Below are positions 1 through 10,068 of a DNA stretch of 64,000 nt, piece by piece. Positions within the stretch are counted from its first letter, which is position 1, and each line of letters begins with the position of its first letter. This stretch comes from Stieleria tagensis (GTDB lineage: Bacteria; Planctomycetota; Planctomycetia; Pirellulales; Pirellulaceae), in NCBI RefSeq assembly GCF_024129865.1, contig NZ_JAMYFE010000042.1:62001-126000 (forward strand). The letters are read 5' to 3'. Under the pieces are notes generated by a model, which saw only the letters and a program-made list of their open reading frames with translations, ran no database searches and had not been told where the DNA came from. Position numbers and translations under genes: made by a program.

Positions 1-240
1 GGCCATTGCAAATGACTTTTTCACACCACAGAAACTTTTTTCCTGGTCTTCGATCGTGTTGGTTGTTGCGCTGACCTGCGTCGCGATGCCTTCTGATCGC
101 TTGAGCTCTGGCAGACTCAATCGCTCTTTTCTCCAAGTTCAAAGAACATCGACATGAACGTCGCCACCATCGACGCCCAGACGAACCGACGCGGCGGTTT
201 GCGACAGCGTCTCGATTCCTGATCCATCCACAGGCAACGA
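1..240. other. Left-edge stretch without a supported gene
   Basis: No convincing gene is visible before the WD40 start at 241. One plus-strand frame is open from base 2 to a TGA at 155-157 and includes a short hydrophobic run (SSIVLVVALTCVAM). It could be the 3' end of a membrane protein cut by the window edge, but about 50 codons without recognisable homology are not enough to call it. Confidence 0.3.
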
Positions 241-1179
241 ATGGTTCGAATTATTGGGATGCTTCTGGCTGCACTGCTTTCGTTCTCCTCGGTGGATGCC
301 GTTGATCCTCCGTTGACGTCGATTTCGTTTGCGCCCGATGGCAACTCGGTCGTTGCTTGTTCGCAAGCAGGGCTGCAGGTGTTTCGCTGGCCGGGACTTG
401 GCTTGGAGAAACGGGTCGAGCTTCACGCCGACAACGTCCACGATCTGGTGTTCTCCGCGGATGGCTCGAGACTTGCCATTGCTGGGGGAGAACCCGGCGA
501 GTCGGGGTCAATCGAGATTCTCAATTGGCCGCAGTGTGAGATGATCCAACGGTTGCATGGACACAGTGACTGTGTCATCAAGCTGCAATGGCTTGCAGAA
601 AACCGTCTCGCTTCCGCTTCGCTGGATCACCAAGTCTGCATTTGGAATCTTGAAACCAAGCGAGTTGAGCAGACCTTGGCAGGGCACTCAGGCGGCGTTT
701 GCGCGTTGAGTTTGCTGCCCGAAGAGAAGCTATTGGTCAGTGGCGGCTTGGACAACAGTTTGAGGGTTTGGGATCTGCAGTCCGGAGAACTCACACGCAG
801 CCTGACGATCCATACCCGTGCTGTCACCAGTCTTGCGGTACGTCCAATCGCCGACGAGTTACCGATGATTGCATCGGCATCTCGCGACCAAAGCGTCCGT
901 TTATGGCAACCGACGATCGGGCGGATGGTTCGATTCGCCAGACTGGAATCGATTCCGTTGGATATCGCGTGGACGACCGATGGTTCAGCCATCCTGGCCA
1001 GTTGCGAGGATGGCTCGCTGGTGCAAATTGATGCCCAAACGGTCACAACCGGCGAACCGCTGAAAGTGCTGGACGGACCGGCTTATTGCCTAACGCTCCA
1101 TCGGCGCGGGCTTCCTGTGATCTTGGCAGGGGAAAGCGGACTGATCCGCCGTGTCGCAGCGGTTCCGTCGCCCGATTGA
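241..1179 (+). CDS. Secreted WD40-repeat protein
   Basis: 312 residues. The N-terminus (MVRIIGMLLAALLSFSSVDA) looks like a cleavable signal peptide, so the protein is probably exported. The rest is a run of about six to seven WD40 blades with typical endings such as VCIWNL, LRVWDL and VRLWQP and GH-type turns (LHGHSD, LAGHSG). WD40 propellers are protein-interaction scaffolds, so no enzyme activity is expected. Exported WD40 proteins are common in planctomycetes, often near DUF1549/DUF1553 cytochrome-type proteins; none is seen here because the window starts just upstream. The ATG at 241 has only a weak AGG upstream. The convergent flavoenzyme gene ends 45 nt downstream. Confidence 0.85.
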   Translation: MVRIIGMLLAALLSFSSVDAVDPPLTSISFAPDGNSVVACSQAGLQVFRWPGLGLEKRVELHADNVHDLVFSADGSRLAIAGGEPGESGSIEILNWPQCEMIQRLHGHSDCVIKLQWLAENRLASASLDHQVCIWNLETKRVEQTLAGHSGGVCALSLLPEEKLLVSGGLDNSLRVWDLQSGELTRSLTIHTRAVTSLAVRPIADELPMIASASRDQSVRLWQPTIGRMVRFARLESIPLDIAWTTDGSAILASCEDGSLVQIDAQTVTTGEPLKVLDGPAYCLTLHRRGLPVILAGESGLIRRVAAVPSPD

Positions 1180-1224
1180 AACTGAACCATCAATCGCCGA
1201 AGTTGGTGCGACAGTTGTGGATCG

Positions 1225-2790
1225 CTACTTTCCGACATTCCAACGTCGCAACACTCCTAGCAGTTTTTCGTTCAGCGGCGTCAATCGTGTCCGGTTGAAT
1301 TGATCGCCTAGCTTGCGAATCGATTCGGCCTGCGTGGGGTAGGGATGGATCACAGCGGCGATTTTGGACAGGCCGATCTTTTGGGTCATTGCCATCGTGA
1401 TTTCCGAGATCAGGTCACCGGCATTTTCGGCGACGATCGTTGCGCCCACGATGGTGTCGGTTCCCTTTCGCGTGTGGACTTTCACAAACCCTTGGTCCTG
1501 GCCATCCAGGATTGCCCGATCGACTTCGCTAAGCGGTTGAACGTAGGTGTCGATTTCGATCCCGGCTGTAGCGGCATCCTGGTCGTACATGCCGACATGG
1601 GCGATTTCAGGCGATGTGTACGTGGCCCAGGGAATCACCAGATCACTGACTTTCTTTTTGCCAAACGGGCCAATCGCAAACAGGGCATTCTGGATCACGA
1701 TTCGCGCCATGGAGTCGGCTGCGTGCGTGAATTGGTATTTGGAACAGACATCTCCGGCGGCAAAGATTCGCGGGTTTGTCGTCTGTAGCTGGTCGTTGAC
1801 CGTCACACCCTTGTCGTCAAACTGCACGCCGACCGCTGCTAAATTCAAGTGTTCGACATTGGCCGTGCGACCGGCTGCGACCAAGAGTTGGTCGACCGGT
1901 TCGTCATAAGCTTGGTCGTGTGACTGGACCGTCAAACGGATTCCGCCGTCATTCTTGATTTTCAGCTCACGTCCACAGCACAACACCTGCACGCCGGCGT
2001 CCTGCAGCGACTTGCCAACGATCTCGGCCGCGTCGCGATCCTCACGCGGTAGCACGCCGTGATCGGTTTCAACCAACATCACTTTCGACCCAAAGCGGGC
2101 AAACGTCTGGGCCAATTCACAACCGATCGGACCGGCGCCGATCACGCCTAAACGCTTGGGCAATTCGGTCAGCGAGAACAAGTTTTCATTGGTCAAGTAG
2201 TCGACGTCGGCTAAACCGTCAATCGGCGGAGCCGCAGCACGAGCGCCGGTTGCGATGACCGCACGCTTAAACTGCAACTTGGTCTGATCAACTTGGATGG
2301 TTTGATTGTCGACGAAACTCGCTTGGCCGAAATAGACATCGATGCCTAAATCACGGAATCGTGCCGCGGAGTCGTTGTGACTGATGCCGGCCCGCAGCCG
2401 CCGCATTCGCTGCATCACAGCTGCAAAATCGACCGATGGGGCCGCGGGTACATTGACGCCAAAATCCAAGGCGTTGTTGACCGCCGCGGCGTTTCGCGCA
2501 CAGCTGATCAATCCTTTCGACGGGACACAGCCGACGTTCAAACAATCGCCGCCCATCAGTTCGCGTTCGATCAGTGCCACGCGTGCGCCCAAACCGGCGG
2601 CACCCGCAGCGGTGACCAGACCCGCCGTTCCAGCACCGATCACGACCAAATGATAGGGTTGGGTGGGCGTTGGATTGTTCCAGGTCGGTGGATGAACGTT
2701 GGCCTGCAATTGCCGATTGAATTCGTCCAGTGGTTGCAGTGGGGTCAAGTCTGGAACTGGTGCGGCGTCGTCGGCGGGTTGAGTCTTCAT
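1225..2790 (-). CDS. MerA/dihydrolipoamide dehydrogenase-like FAD oxidoreductase
   Basis: 521 residues, class I pyridine nucleotide-disulfide oxidoreductase. The FAD-binding motif IGAGTAG is at about 51-57, the redox-active pair CLNVGC at C83/C88, the NAD(P)-binding GAGPIG at about 218-223, and the dimerisation domain carries an HPYPT motif. It lacks the N-terminal HMA domain and the C-terminal Cys pair of true mercuric reductase, so mercury reduction is unlikely; the electron acceptor is unknown. It follows a TVP38 membrane protein by 29 nt on the same strand. The two domains are known as a single fused protein in other bacteria, which supports joint function, perhaps a membrane-linked thiol or quinone reductase (inference). 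Confidence 0.88.
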   Translation of the reverse strand: MKTQPADDAAPVPDLTPLQPLDEFNRQLQANVHPPTWNNPTPTQPYHLVVIGAGTAGLVTAAGAAGLGARVALIERELMGGDCLNVGCVPSKGLISCARNAAAVNNALDFGVNVPAAPSVDFAAVMQRMRRLRAGISHNDSAARFRDLGIDVYFGQASFVDNQTIQVDQTKLQFKRAVIATGARAAAPPIDGLADVDYLTNENLFSLTELPKRLGVIGAGPIGCELAQTFARFGSKVMLVETDHGVLPREDRDAAEIVGKSLQDAGVQVLCCGRELKIKNDGGIRLTVQSHDQAYDEPVDQLLVAAGRTANVEHLNLAAVGVQFDDKGVTVNDQLQTTNPRIFAAGDVCSKYQFTHAADSMARIVIQNALFAIGPFGKKKVSDLVIPWATYTSPEIAHVGMYDQDAATAGIEIDTYVQPLSEVDRAILDGQDQGFVKVHTRKGTDTIVGATIVAENAGDLISEITMAMTQKIGLSKIAAVIHPYPTQAESIRKLGDQFNRTRLTPLNEKLLGVLRRWNVGK

Positions 2791-2819
2791 AGAAGGAGGT
2801 GCGATTCCAAGTTGTGCGA

Positions 2820-3566
2820 TTAGTGGTCGTTGGATGAATCAACCGAGTCGAGATCGTCAACCTGGTCCTTTAGCTTTTGGTTTGCCAGTCGAGTGACATA
2901 GACGGTGACGGCTACGGTTGCCAACAGTCCGATGGCCAACATCACCCATTCCAATGGCGTGCGTTGCCGATCGGAACCGATCGCCGCACCGGTGACATGT
3001 CCCAAATAGACATAGAGAAAGGTTCCGGGCAGCATGGCGATCCAACTGGTTAGGACGCAGGGCCAAAATTTGATCGACGTCAAACCATACAGGTAGTTCT
3101 GGACGTTGAACGGGATCGCCGGCGACAACCGCAACAGCCCCACCACTTTCCAACCGCCTTCCCCGATGGCGCGGTCGATGGCGCTGAAGTGTCGGTTGCC
3201 TTTTGCCATCGCCGCCACTTTGTCACGGGCGGCATAACGGGCGATCAAAAATGCGAGTGCCGCTCCCACGGTCGACCCAATGGAGACAATGGCGGTGCCA
3301 ATGGCCAATCCAAACAGAGCGCCCGCGACGAGTGTCAAAAGAGTGCCGGGGACGAACAGTACCGTCGCTACGATGTACAAGACCGTCAATACAATGGGAC
3401 CCCAGAATCCCAGTCCTGCGATCCAGTCTTTGACAGAAACGATCAGTTGATCCAGCGGTAAGAAACGCAGCAGCACCATCAGCGCCACGATCGCCAGCAC
3501 GATCATTGCCCAGCGCAACAAGGTCGCCGATCGGTTTTTTGCTGGCGAGTCAGCCGTGTTTTCCAT
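2820..3566 (-). CDS. TVP38/TMEM64 family membrane protein
   Basis: 248 residues with about six hydrophobic segments. The family signature is clear in the middle: a Gly-rich LVAGALFGLAIGTA run followed by GAALAFLIARYAARD, then an NVQNYLYGLT segment. TVP38/DedA-superfamily proteins sit in the cytoplasmic membrane and include lipid scramblase-like members; the substrate here is unknown. The C-terminus is charged and cytoplasmic. It is the first gene of a two-gene minus-strand unit with the flavoenzyme ending at 1225. ATG start at 3566. Confidence 0.88.
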   Translation of the reverse strand: MENTADSPAKNRSATLLRWAMIVLAIVALMVLLRFLPLDQLIVSVKDWIAGLGFWGPIVLTVLYIVATVLFVPGTLLTLVAGALFGLAIGTAIVSIGSTVGAALAFLIARYAARDKVAAMAKGNRHFSAIDRAIGEGGWKVVGLLRLSPAIPFNVQNYLYGLTSIKFWPCVLTSWIAMLPGTFLYVYLGHVTGAAIGSDRQRTPLEWVMLAIGLLATVAVTVYVTRLANQKLKDQVDDLDSVDSSNDH

Positions 3567-3831
3567 GTCTGCTGTTTTTTTGAAGTCGATCGAATCCGCG
3601 GCATTCTACTACGTCAATGAAGTTTCAGCCCACTGCTCCGCCGCCCAGCCGAAATCTCGAGCCACATCGGCAGTTGGCGAAGGCGGGGACAACGACGGAC
3701 GGCTGGGCGTTACACTGGTGGTACGACATCACTGGTTGACTCGTTTGTGGTTTGTGCTGGTTGGGACGCAAAGGACCGTTGCCGAACCAGGACTGTCGAG
3801 ACCCTTTCTATTCTTCGTTTGGGGCGCCGCA

Positions 3832-4554
3832 TTGCCTTCGAATTCTCCGCTTCGTCGTCCCTTGGTCTGGATACTGGTGCTGATCGCCATCAGCGGAATG
3901 GTGAGTTCGCTGATCTATAACCGCAAGTTGGTGCAGTTGCGGCAACAGCGTAACAAACTGGCGGTACAGGTCGGGACGCTGGAGGTTGCTGATCCGAGCC
4001 GTGTTTACATCAGCCGCATACCGACTGGACCGGATGACATTCCACCTGGCGTACAGGCGGCGCATCTCTGGAAGTTTCGGTTGTACTTGCCAGCCGGATA
4101 TAGCCCCTGTTTTATCAGCAGCAGTGGTGCGGTGACTGCGGATTCGCCACGCAGCGATGGTGGCAGCAACAGTAGTTGGGGCGGCAAGAAACCGGATCCC
4201 GTGGAAACGTATTTGACGGTTGCGTTGATCAAGACGGAAACCGGTTGGCTCTTTAGTCGCAACAACCAAGGGTCAGCCAGCTCATCGTCGGTATCCGATG
4301 AGTTGGATTTTGAATCGATGGAACAATGGATCGTCGAAACCGTCGTCACCGCCGAGAATCCATCGAAATCGTTCTCCGCTGATCAGCCGATCTGCCTACT
4401 GCGCGTGCGGGCAACCGAGCCAAAGCCGTCAAAGCCCGGCCAGCCAGATCTGTACCCCGGGTTGGTCACCTATCTGATTGAAACCGATCGCCGTGCCGCA
4501 TTCGAGCAATGGGCTAATGGAAGGGTCGATCAAATGCCGGAGGTCCAGCCGTGA
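3832..4554 (+). CDS. Membrane-anchored hypothetical protein (pair member 1)
   Basis: About 240 residues from a TTG at 3832; I do not recognise a family. This start is preferred because the frame upstream overlaps the divergent TVP38 start and has no protein-like character, while LRRPLVWILVLIAISGMVSS right after the TTG is a good N-terminal membrane anchor. A short predicted coiled coil follows (LVQLRQQRNKLAVQVGTLE), then a probably extracytoplasmic domain containing RLYLPAG. The next gene shares this order and a matching YYLPAGAEMEL segment, so the two look like diverged paralogues. The stop overlaps the next start by GTGA, so they are co-translated. Confidence 0.65.
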   Translation: MPSNSPLRRPLVWILVLIAISGMVSSLIYNRKLVQLRQQRNKLAVQVGTLEVADPSRVYISRIPTGPDDIPPGVQAAHLWKFRLYLPAGYSPCFISSSGAVTADSPRSDGGSNSSWGGKKPDPVETYLTVALIKTETGWLFSRNNQGSASSSSVSDELDFESMEQWIVETVVTAENPSKSFSADQPICLLRVRATEPKPSKPGQPDLYPGLVTYLIETDRRAAFEQWANGRVDQMPEVQP

Positions 4555-6248
4555 CGGATACAGGGGACATGAACGATCAACCGGTAGCGACGCCCAAGCG
4601 GCGCGGTCTGCGATTCAGCTTGTTGGAACTGATGGTGGTCACCGGAATAGTTGCTGTATGGTTGCCGACCTTTTTTGCTGCGCGGGAAATACCATCGCTC
4701 GAAAATCAGGTCCAACAAATGCGGGCGTTGACAAGTGACTTGTCGATCATTGATGAAAATGAGTGGAGCATCCGAACTCTGCCTGGAATCTGGCACAATA
4801 TCCACGGCTGGAAATATTATTTGCCCGCCGGTGCTGAAATGGAGTTGCGACTTGCTACCGAAGGCATCAACAGTCAAGGCGACCCGGAAGAATTTCAATC
4901 GGTCGACGTGCCCAGTGGCATCCACACGGTCCATCTAAAAAACACTCGTTCTCACGATCGCGAATACATCACAGAGGTCTTTTTGGATGACAAACAGGTC
5001 CTGCGCCAAATTCATCCCGAGCAATGGCTTGAATCGTCCGGCAGTACCAGCAGTGGCAGTCCGGTCGAGTCCACCTCGGAGGCGTTTCCGCTAGACAAGC
5101 CGGTCTGTTTGCGTCAGATGCGTTTGATAGAATCCAATCCACAAACACGATTCCGTTCCTTCAATTCGCCGCAGGAATACGATGCCAAGGGAAACCTGCT
5201 GTGCTTGGTGCCGCGTGGCTACGTCTCTCGACCGGCGCCACGGTTTGTCACGCCAAAAAATGGGGCGTTTCGTAACACCTGGGGCAATCGCCAAGGCACG
5301 CGACTGGTCGTGGGGATCACCAATCAGCTGAATGGTTTGCTGGGAATCCAACCCGACGCCCGCGCGATCATGGATGACGGATGGAACCGGTGGGGAAAAG
5401 TGTTGAATGCGATATCGGTTCGGCCGCTGCTTGATGATTCTCGGTCGGTCAAGCCTTCAACGAACAACATGTCGGCTGATTCACCGGTTACAAAAATCCC
5501 AACATTGACGGTCACCAATTCACTGCAACCTGATGCACGCGATTCGGGGAATTTGGCCAGCGGGGTGATTTCGGAAAATGGGAAAGTGATGCGAGTGTTC
5601 GTCCACTATTCCTCGTTGCCTTCGGGAGCACTCATCGCGGTTGAAGTGATTTTTGACAGCGATCATCCCGATCGGATCGGATTTCTGCCGCATCAAATTC
5701 AAGGCAGCCCGCCGATCAAAGCCTGTCAGTTCGAGACGCGATTTGACAGTCGGTTCCAGTGGCGACGCATCGACCTGCTGCCAGTGAATCAAGACGGCTC
5801 TGTAGCGGAATCCGAAAGCCAGCTTGTACCGCAGGTCACCACGCTCCAGAAACTTGCGGCTCAAGAGAAATCGCCCAATGGGTGGCAGGCGATCCCTGCC
5901 GAGCAAATGCCGACGGCGCCTGACACGATCGACGAAGACGCTCTCAGCGAACTGAAGTTGACGACGGACGTCGCGGATTTTTCCCAAGTCACTTACCCGG
6001 CAGGTACCCGTGGTCAGTGGGACTACAAAGGGCTGCCGGTCGGCCAGAAATGGTTGTTGCCACGACGCGGGGCGCAAGTCACCGATGGGCAATCAGTCGA
6101 CGATGCAATCCAGGCAGAAATTCAAACTGCAACCGTCTATCCGGGGACTCAAGCTGCCATCCCCGGTGGGGCAGTCATCTCCAACGTTCGCGTGACCGTA
6201 CCGATGCCCGCCGATCGACCGATCTGGCTGGAGATTCAACGGCAATGA
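4551..6248 (+). CDS. Membrane-anchored hypothetical protein with prepilin-like N-terminus (pair member 2)
   Basis: 565 residues from GTG at 4551, or 559 from the ATG at 4569. Function not recognised. The N-terminus RRGLRFSLLELMVVTGIVAV resembles a type IV prepilin/pseudopilin segment (FSLLE with the conserved Glu at +5, then a hydrophobic helix), although Arg rather than Gly/Ala precedes the Phe. After the helix come a coiled-coil stretch (LENQVQQMRAL), a YYLPAGAEMEL motif shared with the upstream protein, and a long non-repetitive domain probably outside the cytoplasm. It could be a planctomycete anchored protein rather than a pilin. It overlaps the upstream gene by 4 nt. Confidence 0.75.
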   Translation: MTDTGDMNDQPVATPKRRGLRFSLLELMVVTGIVAVWLPTFFAAREIPSLENQVQQMRALTSDLSIIDENEWSIRTLPGIWHNIHGWKYYLPAGAEMELRLATEGINSQGDPEEFQSVDVPSGIHTVHLKNTRSHDREYITEVFLDDKQVLRQIHPEQWLESSGSTSSGSPVESTSEAFPLDKPVCLRQMRLIESNPQTRFRSFNSPQEYDAKGNLLCLVPRGYVSRPAPRFVTPKNGAFRNTWGNRQGTRLVVGITNQLNGLLGIQPDARAIMDDGWNRWGKVLNAISVRPLLDDSRSVKPSTNNMSADSPVTKIPTLTVTNSLQPDARDSGNLASGVISENGKVMRVFVHYSSLPSGALIAVEVIFDSDHPDRIGFLPHQIQGSPPIKACQFETRFDSRFQWRRIDLLPVNQDGSVAESESQLVPQVTTLQKLAAQEKSPNGWQAIPAEQMPTAPDTIDEDALSELKLTTDVADFSQVTYPAGTRGQWDYKGLPVGQKWLLPRRGAQVTDGQSVDDAIQAEIQTATVYPGTQAAIPGGAVISNVRVTVPMPADRPIWLEIQRQ

Positions 6249-6271
6249 ATGGTTGTTGAGGGCTGCGTCGA

Positions 6272-8449
6272 TCAATTCGTGGACTGCTTCCAGATTGATT
6301 TTAACTCGTGAGCTTGTAGATCGATCAGTGTCGCCGAACCACCGTCGGCAAAAGCTTTGATTTCGGAAACCATGCCCCGTGTATTTCGAGCACCACTGAT
6401 CACCACCTCGCCGCCGTTGCCCCAGATCTCGATCAACGAACGATCAACCAGCACCCGCAGCGAAACGCGGTCGTCGGTGGGCAGGGTCTTGGCACCATTC
6501 CAGGTACCTGTGGAAACGTCATAGACCACACGGTTGCCGCCGATGTCTAAACCCACCTGCTTGGCATCGCCGATTTCAAAGGTTGCTGTGATGTCGAACA
6601 GTTCACCCGAAACCGGCACAGCAGCCGGTTTGCCGCTGGGAAGGGGTTGATCGGCCAAGGTGTTTGTTTTGATGCGTAGGCGTTCTATTTCTTGAACCGG
6701 TGCCGCAAAAATTCTTGGCCCGGCACCCGTCGTTTTGAGTGTCAAAACATTGGGAATCGAAAACGCTTGGTTGAACGCCTCGCCTTTGAATTCAACGCCA
6801 CGCAGCCAGCCGATTTGAATACGTCGACCATCCGGCGCGTTTTCAAATGTTTGCGAGGCATAGAAATTTCCGTAATGCAGTTGGTGCTTTCCCTCGTGAG
6901 AGGGCGTAAACGTCCGTCCGTCGAAACTGCCCAGTGCATAACGACCATCGGCGGCAAAGGTGACCCATTTCGATCTGTCGGTCGATCCATCAATGGCTAG
7001 CTCGAACAGTTCAGGACATTCGAAATAGCCAGCCAGCCGACTTTGGAAAGTCCATTGCTTGAGATCCGTTGAGGTATGAAAGCTGGTGTTCTGGCCATGC
7101 TGATCGTCTTCGTCATACACTGCCATCACCCAGTGACCGCCCAGGTCAGACGCAGTCTGGTCCAGCGGGGTGTCCTGTTCGCGGTACCGAAACCAGACCA
7201 CTTTGGGATCACGTCCTTTGTGTTCAACGATGGGGTTGTCGTTGTACCAAGTGAACGTGCGGCCGTTGTCATTGCTATAGACGACCGACTCGCCGGCGCC
7301 GGTGTCGGTCAGGAAAGCGACCAAGACGTCGTTGCTGCCTGACTTCCATCCCGCGGTGTTTTGTTTGTCGACCACAGCACCGCCCGAGAAACAGGCGCCT
7401 TTGGCCATCGTTCCGGGAAACAAACAATTGGGAAGTTGTTCCCAGTGCACCAGGTCTGTGCTGACGGCATGGCCCCAGGTCATGTTGCCCCATGCCCAGC
7501 CGACTGGATTGTGTTGGAAATACAAATGCCACTCTCCATCCAGATAAACCATTCCGTTGGGATCGTTGATCCAGCCGACCCACTGCGAAAAATGCAATTG
7601 AGGGCGCTGGGGTTCATCGCGGCCGACAGCCATCGCGGGAACCTCGTTGGAGGTCCGAATCGCAGCAAAGCCCTCTTCGGTGGCACGGCTAACTGACAGG
7701 CTCGCCGGTTGTCCTCGAAATTCACTCAGGTTGAAAAAGGCGAACCAGTCGACTTGATTTGGGTCGGTGGCCAATTCGGTGTCATAGCGACGCACGGCTT
7801 TACCGTTGACGCTGACTTCCAGTTTGACTTTCGCTGCGCCATTTCGAATTGGAATCAGCAAGTAGTCTTGATCGACGATGAACTCGCGATCAAACGCTCG
7901 CGTCGCCGGTCGCCTGTCCGATAACACGATCTGGTCGACATTGATGTGGCCCCAGCCACCGGTCGCCGAGTCGACGATCACGATATGCGCTGTTTGGCCT
8001 TGCCAGGGGCGCGCGTCCCAGAAATCAGGTGCCAGCGTTTCACTGCCGCCGGACACCGTGTTTGGTCCCGTGGCCTCGCGGACCACCTTGCCGTCCACGA
8101 TCAGTTGCATGCACGTCTTGCCGGCGAATCCTCCGCCGCCGATCAAGAAATGGATGTAGTCACGGCTGATTTCAAACGCCGGTGACGTCAGTGTTCCCAC
8201 CGACCGGTCTCCACCAGCAAACGAGTTGACGAGCCGTTTTCCCTGATAGCCGCTGACATCCATCTGACCCGGCAAAGTGCCCTCGGCCGGCGCATCGGAA
8301 AATGCCGTCCCGGTGGTTTGCCAATCTCCATAGTTGCTGGCTTCGAAATCAGCCAGCAGAACGTCCTCGGCGACTGCAACCGGCGAAGTGACCTGTGCGG
8401 CAAGTAGTGTTGCCATCAACAGTGAGAGTGGAAAGCCAAGTTGGGTCAT
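6272..8449 (-). CDS. Secreted glycoside hydrolase family 32 (levanase/inulinase-like)
   Basis: 725 residues from ATG 8449, chosen because it begins a signal peptide (MTQLGFPLSLLMATLLAAQ) and avoids overlap with the sulfatase gene. An N-terminal beta-sandwich of about 200 residues precedes the catalytic beta-propeller. All three GH32 acidic motifs are present: WINDPNG (nucleophile Asp), GRDPKV (transition-state Asp) and ECPELF (acid/base Glu), followed by a C-terminal beta-sandwich. GH32 enzymes cleave beta-fructofuranosidic links in levan, inulin or sucrose; the exact substrate cannot be read from sequence. It lies 13 nt downstream of a sulfatase on the same strand, so the two are probably co-transcribed. 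Confidence 0.92.
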   Translation of the reverse strand: MTQLGFPLSLLMATLLAAQVTSPVAVAEDVLLADFEASNYGDWQTTGTAFSDAPAEGTLPGQMDVSGYQGKRLVNSFAGGDRSVGTLTSPAFEISRDYIHFLIGGGGFAGKTCMQLIVDGKVVREATGPNTVSGGSETLAPDFWDARPWQGQTAHIVIVDSATGGWGHINVDQIVLSDRRPATRAFDREFIVDQDYLLIPIRNGAAKVKLEVSVNGKAVRRYDTELATDPNQVDWFAFFNLSEFRGQPASLSVSRATEEGFAAIRTSNEVPAMAVGRDEPQRPQLHFSQWVGWINDPNGMVYLDGEWHLYFQHNPVGWAWGNMTWGHAVSTDLVHWEQLPNCLFPGTMAKGACFSGGAVVDKQNTAGWKSGSNDVLVAFLTDTGAGESVVYSNDNGRTFTWYNDNPIVEHKGRDPKVVWFRYREQDTPLDQTASDLGGHWVMAVYDEDDQHGQNTSFHTSTDLKQWTFQSRLAGYFECPELFELAIDGSTDRSKWVTFAADGRYALGSFDGRTFTPSHEGKHQLHYGNFYASQTFENAPDGRRIQIGWLRGVEFKGEAFNQAFSIPNVLTLKTTGAGPRIFAAPVQEIERLRIKTNTLADQPLPSGKPAAVPVSGELFDITATFEIGDAKQVGLDIGGNRVVYDVSTGTWNGAKTLPTDDRVSLRVLVDRSLIEIWGNGGEVVISGARNTRGMVSEIKAFADGGSATLIDLQAHELKSIWKQSTN

Positions 8450-8462
8450 CGGTTCAGTTCGG

Positions 8463-10010
<1,548 letters not shown>

Positions 10011-10068
10011 CTCCGGTGGGACAGCGAGCGGGAGGAATCAACGGGGAAAGCTGATTTGATCCTGAATC

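Noticed and set aside
1225-2790. Calling the flavoenzyme a mercuric reductase (merA)
   Set aside because: The CxxxxC pair is present but the HMA domain and C-terminal Cys pair are missing, and no mer genes are near.
2790-2815. Strong Shine-Dalgarno-like AGAAGGAGGTG on the plus strand near the flavoenzyme start
   Set aside because: It faces the wrong way for the minus-strand gene, and no plus-strand gene follows (a stop comes within a few codons).
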